From Paractinoplanes deccanensis (GTDB lineage Bacteria; Actinomycetota; Actinomycetes; Mycobacteriales; Micromonosporaceae), in assembly GCF_016862115.1 (NCBI RefSeq), contig NZ_BOMI01000082.1:62001-126000 (forward strand): a stretch of DNA of 64,000 nucleotides, written 5' to 3'. A program made the position numbers and the translations under genes. Position 1 is the stretch's first letter. Each line of letters begins with the position of its first letter. Under the pieces are notes generated by a model that searched no databases, was not told where the DNA came from, and was given only the letters and a program-made list of their open reading frames with translations. Shown here piece by piece: positions 33,082 through 39,901 of the stretch.

Positions 33082-33636
33082 ATGAGCGCGGAGACCGTTG
33101 GCCTGCACATGCCCGCCATGGTGACGCTCGACGACCTGGCGGCGATGAACGCCTCGGATCCGAACGGCCACCGTTACGAGACCAGCCCCGAGGGAGTGCT
33201 GTCCGTCATGCCGCCCGCGGACTCGGAACACGCGCAGATCGCCAGCCGACTCTTCGCCTGGCTGCTCATGGCGGGCTGGCCGGCCGACCAGATTCTTCAG
33301 GTCGCCGGCATTCGCGTTCCCGGAAGCGGGCGGGACGGCGGCCGGATTCCCGACCTGAGCGTGTGGAGCAAGGCGCCACCGCGCGCCGTCTGGCTGGCCG
33401 TCAGTGATCTCCTTCTCGCCGTCGAGATCGTCTCGCCGGGCTCGGAGGCGATGGACGAGGTCACCAAGCGGCGCGAATACGCCTCCGCGGGCATCCCTCA
33501 GTACTGGGTCGTCGATCGTGACGACGCTCAGACGGTGACTCTCTACCGGCTCTCTTCGAAAGCTGCCTACACCGAGCGCGCGAAGATGCCGTTGGCGTGG
33601 CTGCTGCAGACCAGTCCCAGCGATCACCTCGACTGA
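33082..33636 (+). CDS. Uma2-family (DUF820) PD-(D/E)XK-like endonuclease
   Basis: A 184-residue protein with the Uma2/DUF820 pattern: N-terminal MVTLDDLAAMNASDPNGHRYET, core GRIPDLSVWSKAPP (conserved PD), LLLAVEIVSPGSEAMDEVTK (E-I-V-S-P-G-S core) and YASAGIPQYWVVDRD. These are predicted nucleases, very numerous in actinomycetes and cyanobacteria, with unknown role. The metal-binding Asp and Glu of the fold are present. It is divergent from the HTH pseudogene. Confidence 0.9.
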   Translation: MSAETVGLHMPAMVTLDDLAAMNASDPNGHRYETSPEGVLSVMPPADSEHAQIASRLFAWLLMAGWPADQILQVAGIRVPGSGRDGGRIPDLSVWSKAPPRAVWLAVSDLLLAVEIVSPGSEAMDEVTKRREYASAGIPQYWVVDRDDAQTVTLYRLSSKAAYTERAKMPLAWLLQTSPSDHLD

Positions 33637-33711
33637 CGCTCGGTGTGGCGGCCTGGTGCCGTGTGCGCGAGGCCGGCTCACGACACCAGGCGGAAGGACG
33701 CGTCCCGGTGG

Positions 33712-34422
33712 TCAGCCGAAGAGGGCGGCGGGGATGTCGGCGTAGAAAAGGGCGGGGTCGCCGGAGAGCGACGCCTTGACGTTGGCCGTGGGAGCGTCGG
33801 CGATGACTTCGAGCTTGCCCGCCTCCAAGCCGTCCAGGGCCTTGGCGACCACCTCGGCCGGCGGGAGCTTGGGGATGTCGTAGGCGGCCATCATGTCGGT
33901 GTCGGCTATCGCCAGCGCCAGGGCGGTGACCTGGGTCTTCTGGTCGGCCAGCTCGAGTCGGACGCCGTTGGTGAGGGACCATTCGGCGGCCTTGGAGGCG
34001 GCGTAGCCGTTGCTGGTGGGGGCGAAGGCGTACCAGCTCAGCGCCGAGATGACGTTCAGGATGGCGCCGCCGGCGAGCCTGGGGGCGAAGGCGCGGATGA
34101 CGTTGAGGGTGCCCCAGAAGTTGGTGTCGAACTCGCGGCGGATGTTGTCCGTCGACGGACCGAGCAGCGGGGCGTCCGTGGAGATGCCGGCGTTGTTGAT
34201 CAGGATGTCGAGGTCGCCCACCTCGGCCGCCGCGGCGTCGATGGACGCCGGGTCGGTGATGTCCAGCCGGAGCGGGACGACGCCGGGGATGTCGATGCGC
34301 TCGGGGCTGCGGGCGGTGGCGTAGACGGTGGTGGCGCCGCGGGCGACGAGGGCCTCGGCGAACGCCTTGCCGAGGCCGCGGTTCGCGCCGGTCACGAGGG
34401 CTTTTGTGCCGTTGATCTGCAT
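33712..34422 (-). CDS. SDR-family oxidoreductase
   Basis: A 236-residue classical short-chain dehydrogenase: TGANRGLGKAFAEAL cofactor loop, DILINNAGIS, catalytic Ser in NVISALSWY and Y-A-A-S-K motif (GYAASKAAEWSL). An Arg near the end of strand 2 (TARSPERID) suggests NADP(H). The substrate is unknown. It is divergent from a MerR-family regulator with a palindrome between them, the standard arrangement for a regulator-controlled detoxification gene. Confidence 0.92.
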   Translation of the reverse strand: MQINGTKALVTGANRGLGKAFAEALVARGATTVYATARSPERIDIPGVVPLRLDITDPASIDAAAAEVGDLDILINNAGISTDAPLLGPSTDNIRREFDTNFWGTLNVIRAFAPRLAGGAILNVISALSWYAFAPTSNGYAASKAAEWSLTNGVRLELADQKTQVTALALAIADTDMMAAYDIPKLPPAEVVAKALDGLEAGKLEVIADAPTANVKASLSGDPALFYADIPAALFG

Positions 34423-34428
34423 GCCGCT

Positions 34429-34434
34429 ACGCTA
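34429..34434 (-). promoter_or_regulatory. -10 hexamer for SDR gene
   Basis: TAGCGT on the minus strand, 6 bases before ATG 34422. The MerR-type palindrome lies immediately upstream of it, between -35 and -10. Confidence 0.5.
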
Positions 34435-34438
34435 AGAC

Positions 34439-34454
34439 CTGACGTTGACGTCAG
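34439..34454. promoter_or_regulatory. Perfect palindromic operator between SDR and MerR genes
   Basis: CTGACG-TTGA-CGTCAG is a perfect 6+4+6 inverted repeat. On the minus strand it sits between a TTGCCT (possible -35) and the TAGCGT -10 of the SDR gene, an over-long spacer typical of promoters activated by MerR-family proteins through DNA twisting. Confidence 0.6.
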
Positions 34455-34480
34455 AGGCAAGTATTGCGAGGTGGGTCACT

Positions 34481-34843
34481 GTGCGGATCGGCGACCTGGC
34501 GACCAGGACGCGGGTGAGCGTGCGGGCGCTGCGGTACTACGAGGAGCAGGGCCTGCTGGCCTCGACGCGGAGCGGGAGCGGGCAGCGGGTCTACGGGGAC
34601 GCGGCGGTCAACCGGGTGCGGCTCATCCAGCAGCTGTACGGCGCGGGCCTGTCCAGCAAGACGATCGCGGAGCTGCTGCCCTGCGTGGACGCCGGGGTGA
34701 GCACGCCGGAGTCGCGGGCACGGCTGGCGGCGGAGCGCGACCGCATCAACGCCCAGATCGCCGAGCTGGTCATCGCCCGGGACAGGCTCAACGACATCAT
34801 CGACGTGACGTCGAGGCCGAACCCGCAGTGCGACTACGCCTGA
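34481..34843 (+). CDS. MerR-family regulator
   Basis: A 120-residue protein with an N-terminal MerR winged HTH (RIGDLATRTRVSVRALRYYE, then GSGQRVYGDAAVNRVRLIQQ) and a dimerisation coiled coil (AERDRINAQIAELVIARDRL). GTG 34481 is chosen because the family begins at this M/V-R-I-G-D/E-L motif; an upstream in-frame start at 34445 would lie inside the operator. The effector domain is short. It overlaps the convergent MarR gene by 10 bases and probably controls the SDR gene. Confidence 0.9.
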   Translation: MRIGDLATRTRVSVRALRYYEEQGLLASTRSGSGQRVYGDAAVNRVRLIQQLYGAGLSSKTIAELLPCVDAGVSTPESRARLAAERDRINAQIAELVIARDRLNDIIDVTSRPNPQCDYA

Positions 34844-35316
34844 GAGGCTGACCCGCTGCGCAGGTGGTCGAGCTCGTCGAGGTACATCGTCTGCAGGTGG
34901 TGGAAGTGGCGGACGAGGAAGGTGATCTCGTCGAGGCTGTAGTGCTCGACGAGGTGTGCGGCGCGGCCGGCGAAGCGCTCGTAAGGGCGTTCCAGCTCGG
35001 CGGCCCGTTCCGGGCGCAGGGTGACGATCACGCGCCGGCGGTCGGCCGGGTCTCGTTCGGCCGTGATGTAGCCGGCCTGCTGGAGGCGGCGGAGCATGCT
35101 GGTCACGGCGCCGGTGGTGAGGTTGGTCCGCTCGGCCACCTGGCCCGCGGTGGCGGAGCCGGCGTCCGCCAGGAAGTCCAGGCACTCCAGGTCGCTCACG
35201 GTCAGGCCCAGCCGGTCGGCGATGGCGTAGCGGAGCACCATGGACAGCCGCGAGGTCTCGCGCCCGGCGCGCATCAGGTCGGTGATCGCGGACGCGCGGG
35301 CCGGCTCGTGGGGCAT
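34834..35316 (-). CDS. MarR-family regulator
   Basis: A 160-residue protein with the MarR winged HTH: LECLDFLADAGSATAGQVAE, NLTTGAVTSMLRRLQQAGYI and the wing RDPADRRRVIVTL. It begins 7 bases after the stop of the FAD monooxygenase gene, so the two form an operon. MarR repressors commonly control such flavoenzymes and respond to aromatic compounds. TTAATGACTAAGAT-like sequence before the monooxygenase gene may hold its operator. Confidence 0.9.
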   Translation of the reverse strand: MPHEPARASAITDLMRAGRETSRLSMVLRYAIADRLGLTVSDLECLDFLADAGSATAGQVAERTNLTTGAVTSMLRRLQQAGYITAERDPADRRRVIVTLRPERAAELERPYERFAGRAAHLVEHYSLDEITFLVRHFHHLQTMYLDELDHLRSGSASQA

Positions 35317-35323
35317 GCCGCCA

Positions 35324-36571
35324 TCATGCCTCCGGCACGGTGACCCGGTGCAGGCGAGGTAGCACGCGGGTCAGCACCCAGTGCGGTGCTGCCGCGCCCC
35401 CGGTGAGGCGGCGCATCAGCTTGGCGGCCGTGTCGACGGCGCGGAACGCGTACGGCACCATCTCGTCCTGGTAGGCGGCGATCGCCTCCTCCGGAGCGGT
35501 GCCGTTCGCGCGGGCCTCGACCAGCTTGCGGCCGAGCAGGGCGGCGTCGCGGAGCGCGGTGTTGCCGCCGTGCGCGCCGAACGGCGGCATGACGTGCACG
35601 GCGTCGCCCATCATCGTGGCCCGGGGCACCGCCCACTGCCGCGGGCGGCGGCCGGTGGCGAAGAGGTTGAGCACCGTGGCGTCCAGCTCGGCCGTGTCGA
35701 TCAGCCGCCGGATGACCGGGTGGAAGCCGGTGCTCTTGCGGGCGGCCAGTTCGCGCAGCGCCAGCAGGTTCCCGTGGACGCCGGCGGGCACCTCCTCCTG
35801 CCGCAGCAGCAGCCCCCACATGACGTAGTCGTCGACGATGGGCGCGTAGCTGCCCGGGGCCAGGCGCGCGAATGCCTCCCGCGGGTCCTCGCCGAACCGC
35901 ATGGAGGTGAAGAAGAAGGCGCGGCCCGGCCGGTCGGCGATGGCCAGGACCCCGCTGGTGCGCAGCGCTTCCGGGATGACGCTCCGGCCGTCGAACCGCA
36001 GCGGCGACCGGCCGTACACGCCCGCCATCGGGGTGTTCGCCGGGTCCGCCCCCGGCGTGAGCTGCGCGCGCAGCGGCGAGCCGACGCCGTCCGCGCCCAC
36101 CACGACGGTCGCCGCGACCGCCGCGCCGTCGGCGAACCGCAGCCGCAGCCCGGACGGGCCGCCGCCGTCCACCGCGGCGGCGGCCTTGCCGTAGTGGATG
36201 CGGCCGTCCAGGCCGGACATGAGGATGGACCGCAGGGTCAGCCGGTCGACCTGGCGGGTGGCGTGCGGCTCGTCCTTGAAGGTGATGGTGAAGGCGTTCC
36301 GCAGCGAGCTGTCGGTGAAGCGCAGATGCCCGCCGGGCTCGTCGCCGGTTTCCAGCGCCAGGCGGTACAGCGGGCGCGGCAGGCTCTCGCGCAGAGCCTC
36401 CAGCCCGTGACGGTCGAGGATGATGCGGTAGCCCTGCTGCCGGACGAAGGGTCCCGGGTCCCGCTCGTAGACGTGCACGTCGATGCCGGCGCGCGTCAGG
36501 TATTGGGCGAGGCAGAGGCCGGAGAGGCCGGCGCCGGCAATCGCCACGGAGAAGCCCGTCGATGTGCCCAT
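35324..36571 (-). CDS. FAD-dependent aromatic-type monooxygenase
   Basis: A 415-residue group A flavin monooxygenase: GxGxxG in AIAGAGLSGLCLAQYL (about residues 10-25), the DG-like motif VVVGADGVGSPLRAQL and the second FAD motif GDAVHVMPPFGAHGGNTALR. Such enzymes hydroxylate aromatic or polyketide rings, or inactivate antibiotics, using NAD(P)H and oxygen. The substrate is not evident. It is co-transcribed with the MarR regulator downstream. Confidence 0.9.
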   Translation of the reverse strand: MGTSTGFSVAIAGAGLSGLCLAQYLTRAGIDVHVYERDPGPFVRQQGYRIILDRHGLEALRESLPRPLYRLALETGDEPGGHLRFTDSSLRNAFTITFKDEPHATRQVDRLTLRSILMSGLDGRIHYGKAAAAVDGGGPSGLRLRFADGAAVAATVVVGADGVGSPLRAQLTPGADPANTPMAGVYGRSPLRFDGRSVIPEALRTSGVLAIADRPGRAFFFTSMRFGEDPREAFARLAPGSYAPIVDDYVMWGLLLRQEEVPAGVHGNLLALRELAARKSTGFHPVIRRLIDTAELDATVLNLFATGRRPRQWAVPRATMMGDAVHVMPPFGAHGGNTALRDAALLGRKLVEARANGTAPEEAIAAYQDEMVPYAFRAVDTAAKLMRRLTGGAAAPHWVLTRVLPRLHRVTVPEA

Positions 36572-36577
36572 CCGGTT

Positions 36578-36583
36578 ATCTTA
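36578..36583 (-). promoter_or_regulatory. -10 hexamer for FAD monooxygenase gene
   Basis: TAAGAT on the minus strand, 6 bases before ATG 36571. The overlapping ATCTTAGTCATTAAGAT is an imperfect palindrome (ATCTTA/TAAGAT, reading the minus strand) that could be the MarR operator covering the promoter. Confidence 0.5.
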
Positions 36584-36587
36584 ATGA

Positions 36588-37439
36588 CTAAGATGATTGG
36601 GGCAAGGGGTCTCCGATCGCGACGACGGGGTTGGTCAGCGTGCCCAGGGCCGGGGAGGCGATCTCGATGGTGTCGCCGGGGCGGATCGTGAAGCCGGCGT
36701 CCGGGACGAGGCCGGTGCCGGTCAGCAGGACCGCGCCGGACGGGAAGGTCAGCGCTCGGAACAGCCAGCCGGCCAGGTCGTCGAAGCCGCGGGCCATCGC
36801 CGCCGTCGACGTCTTTCCGGTGTAGGTCTCGTGGCCGTCGCGCAGCACGCGCAGGCCGATCTCGAACGGGCCCGGGTCGACCGCCCAGCTCGGCACGATC
36901 GCCGGGCCCAGGGCGCAGGAGCGGTCGTAGATCTTGGCCTGGGGCAGGTAGAGCGGGTTCTCGCCCTCGATCGACCGGCTGCTCATGTCGTTGGCCAGGG
37001 TGTAGCCGAACACCTCGCCGGCCGCGTTGAGCACCAGGCCCACCTCGGCCTCGGGCACGTCCCAGCCGGAGTCGGCGCGGATGCCGACGGCGTCCCGGTC
37101 GCCGACGACCCGCCACGGGCTGGACTTGAAGAAGATCTCGGGGCGGTCGCTGTCGTACACGTGGTCGTAGAGGGAGCCGTGCCCGGACTCCTCCTTGCGC
37201 CCCTCGCGGCTGCGCAGGTAGGTCACCCCGGCCGCCCACACCTCCTGCCGGTCGACGGGCGGAAGCGTCTCCTCGCCGGTCAGGTCGCCGCCGGCTGCGC
37301 GGGCCGCGGCCTCGACCATCTCTCGGGCCTGGTCGAGCGGTACGGCGAGCAGGCCGGCGAGAGAGCCGCCGAGCTCGCCCCATTTGCCGTCCTGGCACAC
37401 CGCCCAGCCGGCCCGCAAGTGGTAAAGGGAGATCGACAT
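36588..37439 (-). CDS. Fumarylacetoacetate hydrolase-family protein (2-keto-3-deoxy-sugar-acid dehydratase-like)
   Basis: A 283-residue FAH-fold enzyme: WAAGVTYLRSREGRKEES, YDHVYDSDRPEIFFKSSP, metal ligands in EAEVGLVLNAAGEV, and ANDMSSRSIEGENPLYLPQA. The R-E-G-R-K-E-E-S and Y-D-H-V-Y segments resemble 2-keto-3-deoxy-arabinonate dehydratase-like members rather than fumarylacetoacetase. The neighbouring IclR regulator and sugar-type ABC importer support a role in pentose or sugar-acid breakdown. It is divergent from the IclR gene; the exact substrate is not determined. Confidence 0.85.
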   Translation of the reverse strand: MSISLYHLRAGWAVCQDGKWGELGGSLAGLLAVPLDQAREMVEAAARAAGGDLTGEETLPPVDRQEVWAAGVTYLRSREGRKEESGHGSLYDHVYDSDRPEIFFKSSPWRVVGDRDAVGIRADSGWDVPEAEVGLVLNAAGEVFGYTLANDMSSRSIEGENPLYLPQAKIYDRSCALGPAIVPSWAVDPGPFEIGLRVLRDGHETYTGKTSTAAMARGFDDLAGWLFRALTFPSGAVLLTGTGLVPDAGFTIRPGDTIEIASPALGTLTNPVVAIGDPLPQSS

Positions 37440-37445
37440 TTGACC

Positions 37446-37451
37446 ATCCTA
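37446..37451 (-). promoter_or_regulatory. -10 hexamer for FAH-family gene
   Basis: TAGGAT on the minus strand, 6 bases before ATG 37439; the palindrome CCTAGG overlaps it. Confidence 0.45.
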
Positions 37452-37486
37452 GGTATGTGAGGTGCGGGCGCCCGGTGCGCCGCGGA

Positions 37487-37492
37487 TACCCT
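37487..37492 (+). promoter_or_regulatory. -10 hexamer for IclR gene
   Basis: TACCCT, 6 bases before ATG 37499, supporting this start over one 42 bases upstream. Confidence 0.45.
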
Positions 37493-37498
37493 TCTCAG

Positions 37499-38269
37499 AT
37501 GCCCCGTGTGGTACCGGCGGTCATCCGCGCGCTCGACATTCTCGAGCTGTTCCTCGACCGTCCCCAGCTGTCGGCCCGCGAGGTGGCGGAGCGGCTGGAC
37601 CTTCCCCGCACCACCGTCCACGAGCTGCTGGTGACGCTGGTGGCCCGGTCGTACCTGATCTCCGTTCCGGGCCAGCCGGTGCAATACCGGCTCGGCATGC
37701 CCCTGTTCCAGCTCGGCGCGGCGTTCGCCGGCCGGCTCGATCTGGTCCGCGAGGCGCAGAGCGTCGCGCGGGACGTGGCCGCCGCGTGCGACGAGGCGGT
37801 CCACGTGGCCGTCCTCGACGGCGCCGACGTCGTCTACCTCGTCAAGGTCGACAGCACGCACCCGGTCCGGATGGTCTCCGGGGTGGGGTTGCGGCTGCCG
37901 GCCCACTGCACGGCGGTCGGCAAGGCGTTGCTGGCGAGCCTCGACCCCGAGAGGCTGGACGCCGTCCTGCCCAAGGGCGTGCTGCCCGGCATGACGCCGA
38001 ACAGCATCACGGACCCGGAAGCCCTGCGGGCCCATCTCGACGAGGTCCGGGCCGAGGGCGTCGCCGTCGACATCGGTGAGTCCGACACCGCGATGCGCTG
38101 TGTCGCCGCGGCGATCCGCGGCCACTCCGGCACGGCCATCGCCGCCATGAGCGTCTCCGCGCCGATCATCCGCTGGACGGCGCAGGCGCAGGTGAAGTGG
38201 GCGGACCTGGTCCGCGAGGGCGCGGCCACGCTGTCCGCTCGCATGGGGTACTCGGCTCAGCCCCTCTAG
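37499..38269 (+). CDS. IclR-family regulator
   Basis: A 256-residue protein with N-terminal winged HTH (AIRALDILELFLDRPQLSAR, then RLDLPRTTVHELLVTLVARS) and C-terminal IclR effector domain (PAHCTAVGKALLASLDPERL; GESDTAMRCVAAAIRGHSGT). IclR proteins sense a sugar acid or aromatic intermediate. It is divergent from the FAH-family gene and upstream of the ABC importer, and the palindrome at 38363 is its likely operator. Confidence 0.92.
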   Translation: MPRVVPAVIRALDILELFLDRPQLSAREVAERLDLPRTTVHELLVTLVARSYLISVPGQPVQYRLGMPLFQLGAAFAGRLDLVREAQSVARDVAAACDEAVHVAVLDGADVVYLVKVDSTHPVRMVSGVGLRLPAHCTAVGKALLASLDPERLDAVLPKGVLPGMTPNSITDPEALRAHLDEVRAEGVAVDIGESDTAMRCVAAAIRGHSGTAIAAMSVSAPIIRWTAQAQVKWADLVREGAATLSARMGYSAQPL

Positions 38270-38308
38270 CCGGGCTCGCCGTTCGCAGCCGGCAACATCA
38301 TCGAAACA

Positions 38309-38338
38309 TTGACACCCCTCGCGGTGCTCCTCTACCGT
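38309..38338 (+). promoter_or_regulatory. Promoter of the sugar ABC importer operon
   Basis: TTGACA (38309-38314), 18-bp spacer and TACCGT (38333-38338): a sigma-70-like promoter about 125 bases before the binding-protein gene, leaving a leader that contains the palindrome. Confidence 0.55.
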
Positions 38339-38362
38339 CGCGTCCACGCGCCATACGATATA

Positions 38363-38377
38363 TCGAACTCGGTTCGA
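38363..38377. promoter_or_regulatory. Palindromic operator downstream of the importer promoter
   Basis: TCGAAC-TCG-GTTCGA is a perfect 6+3+6 inverted repeat just after the likely transcription start; GATATATC (38357-38364) abuts it. A repressor bound here would block elongation. The adjacent IclR regulator is the natural candidate. Confidence 0.5.
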
Positions 38378-38464
38378 AATCTCGAACGATCTGCCTGTGG
38401 AACACGCGAAATCTCTGGTGAGCCCCTCCCCGACGGTGACCGCGGCGAGGGATGAAGGAGGCGC

Positions 38465-39901
38465 ATGGCTATGAGGCAAAACCTGGTGTGGTCCCGGCGT
38501 GACGTCCTCGGACTGGGGGTGGGGGTGCTCGGCGCGGCCGGCCTGGCGGCGTGCGGCGGCACCTCCGATCCGGCCCCCACGGTCCAGGCGGAAGTGCCGA
38601 AGGAGCTGGTCGACGCCGCGTCGTCGATGAAGGGCTCCTCGATGGGCGTGCTGTCGCAGAAGCTGTACTCGACGGCGGCCAACGAACAGCTCGACGGATC
38701 GATCAAGAAGTTCGCCGACGCGACCGGGACGAAGATCGAGAACAGCCTGGTCCAGGCCGACGCCGGCGACGTGGTGGCCAAGATCGATGCCGAGGTCAAG
38801 GGCGGCGTGGCGCGCGACCTCGCGTTCATGACCGACTCGCGGTTCATCGCGCAGTTCCACGCACTGGGCGACCTGGAGGACGTGACGGACGTCGTCACCA
38901 CGCTGACGGCCCAATACGGCGAACCCTGCGCCGAGGCCAAGAACTTCTGCGTCTTCGACGGCAAGTGGTTCGCGATCCCGTACCACTTCATCGGCATCGG
39001 ATCGTTCCTGCGCAAGGACTGGATGCAGGAGAAGGGCATCACGCCGAAGGACGTCTACAGCTGGGAGGAGCTGCGGGACCTGTGTCTGGCGATCTCCGAT
39101 CCGGCCAAGCGCCGGTTCGGCTGGGGCATGACGGTCAACAGGTCCGGCGACGCCAACGGCTTGATCGAGGCTCTGATCAACTCGTACGGCGGAGCCATCG
39201 CCTCCAACGACGGCAAGAAGGTCACCTTCGACTCGCCCGAGACCGTGCAGGCGGTGACCTTCCTGGGCGACCTCTACACCAACCCCAAGTACCAGCCGAT
39301 GTTGCCGCCCGGCGTGGCCAGCTGGACCGACACCAGCAACAACGAGAACTGGCTCGCCGGGATCCTCGGCTACACCCGCAACAGCTTCAGCGTCTACGCG
39401 GACTCCAGGACCAAGAAGAATCCCGTGTACGGCAACACGCACGTCTTCTCGGACTGCATCGGCCCGGCGACCGACAAGTCCCTGCTGCTCGGCCAGTCCC
39501 AGGGCTTCGTCGTCTTCAAGGGCGCCAAGAACCCGGATCTCGCCAAGCTCCTGGCGCAATATCTGATCACCGCGCCCGCGCTGGTCGGCGTGGCGAAGGA
39601 GGCGCCCGGCCTCGTCATGCCCGCTTGGGAGAAGGTCTGGGACGCCGATCCGTACTTCACCAGCGGCGACCCGGCCTTCCCGATGGTGCGCACCATGTCC
39701 CAGCAGCCGCTGCCGCTGTCCACGAAGAACGGCCTGACCTTCCCGCAGAAGGCCAGCGCCGGCCAGCAGGCCGTCGTCGCGGCCTACGTCCTCACTGACA
39801 TGATGCAGCAGGTCATCCAGGGAACGGCGGCCGCTGAGGCGGTGAAGGCTGCGCACGCGAAGATGGTGCAGATCTTCACGCAGCAGGGGCTGCCCCAGTG
39901 A
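38465..39901 (+). CDS. Sugar-type ABC transporter substrate-binding lipoprotein (Tat)
   Basis: A 478-residue binding protein of the family 1 type. The N-terminus has a twin-arginine signal (S-R-R-D-V-L-G at residues 10-16) combined with a lipobox (GLAAC, Cys30), so it is exported folded and lipidated. AAGGAGG at 38455-38461 lies 3 bases before ATG 38465 and 9 before ATG 38471; the latter may be the true start. The body contains FAIPYHFIGIGSFLRKDW and WEELRDLCLAI typical of sugar binders. The stop overlaps the permease start as GTGA. Confidence 0.9.
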   Translation: MAMRQNLVWSRRDVLGLGVGVLGAAGLAACGGTSDPAPTVQAEVPKELVDAASSMKGSSMGVLSQKLYSTAANEQLDGSIKKFADATGTKIENSLVQADAGDVVAKIDAEVKGGVARDLAFMTDSRFIAQFHALGDLEDVTDVVTTLTAQYGEPCAEAKNFCVFDGKWFAIPYHFIGIGSFLRKDWMQEKGITPKDVYSWEELRDLCLAISDPAKRRFGWGMTVNRSGDANGLIEALINSYGGAIASNDGKKVTFDSPETVQAVTFLGDLYTNPKYQPMLPPGVASWTDTSNNENWLAGILGYTRNSFSVYADSRTKKNPVYGNTHVFSDCIGPATDKSLLLGQSQGFVVFKGAKNPDLAKLLAQYLITAPALVGVAKEAPGLVMPAWEKVWDADPYFTSGDPAFPMVRTMSQQPLPLSTKNGLTFPQKASAGQQAVVAAYVLTDMMQQVIQGTAAAEAVKAAHAKMVQIFTQQGLPQ

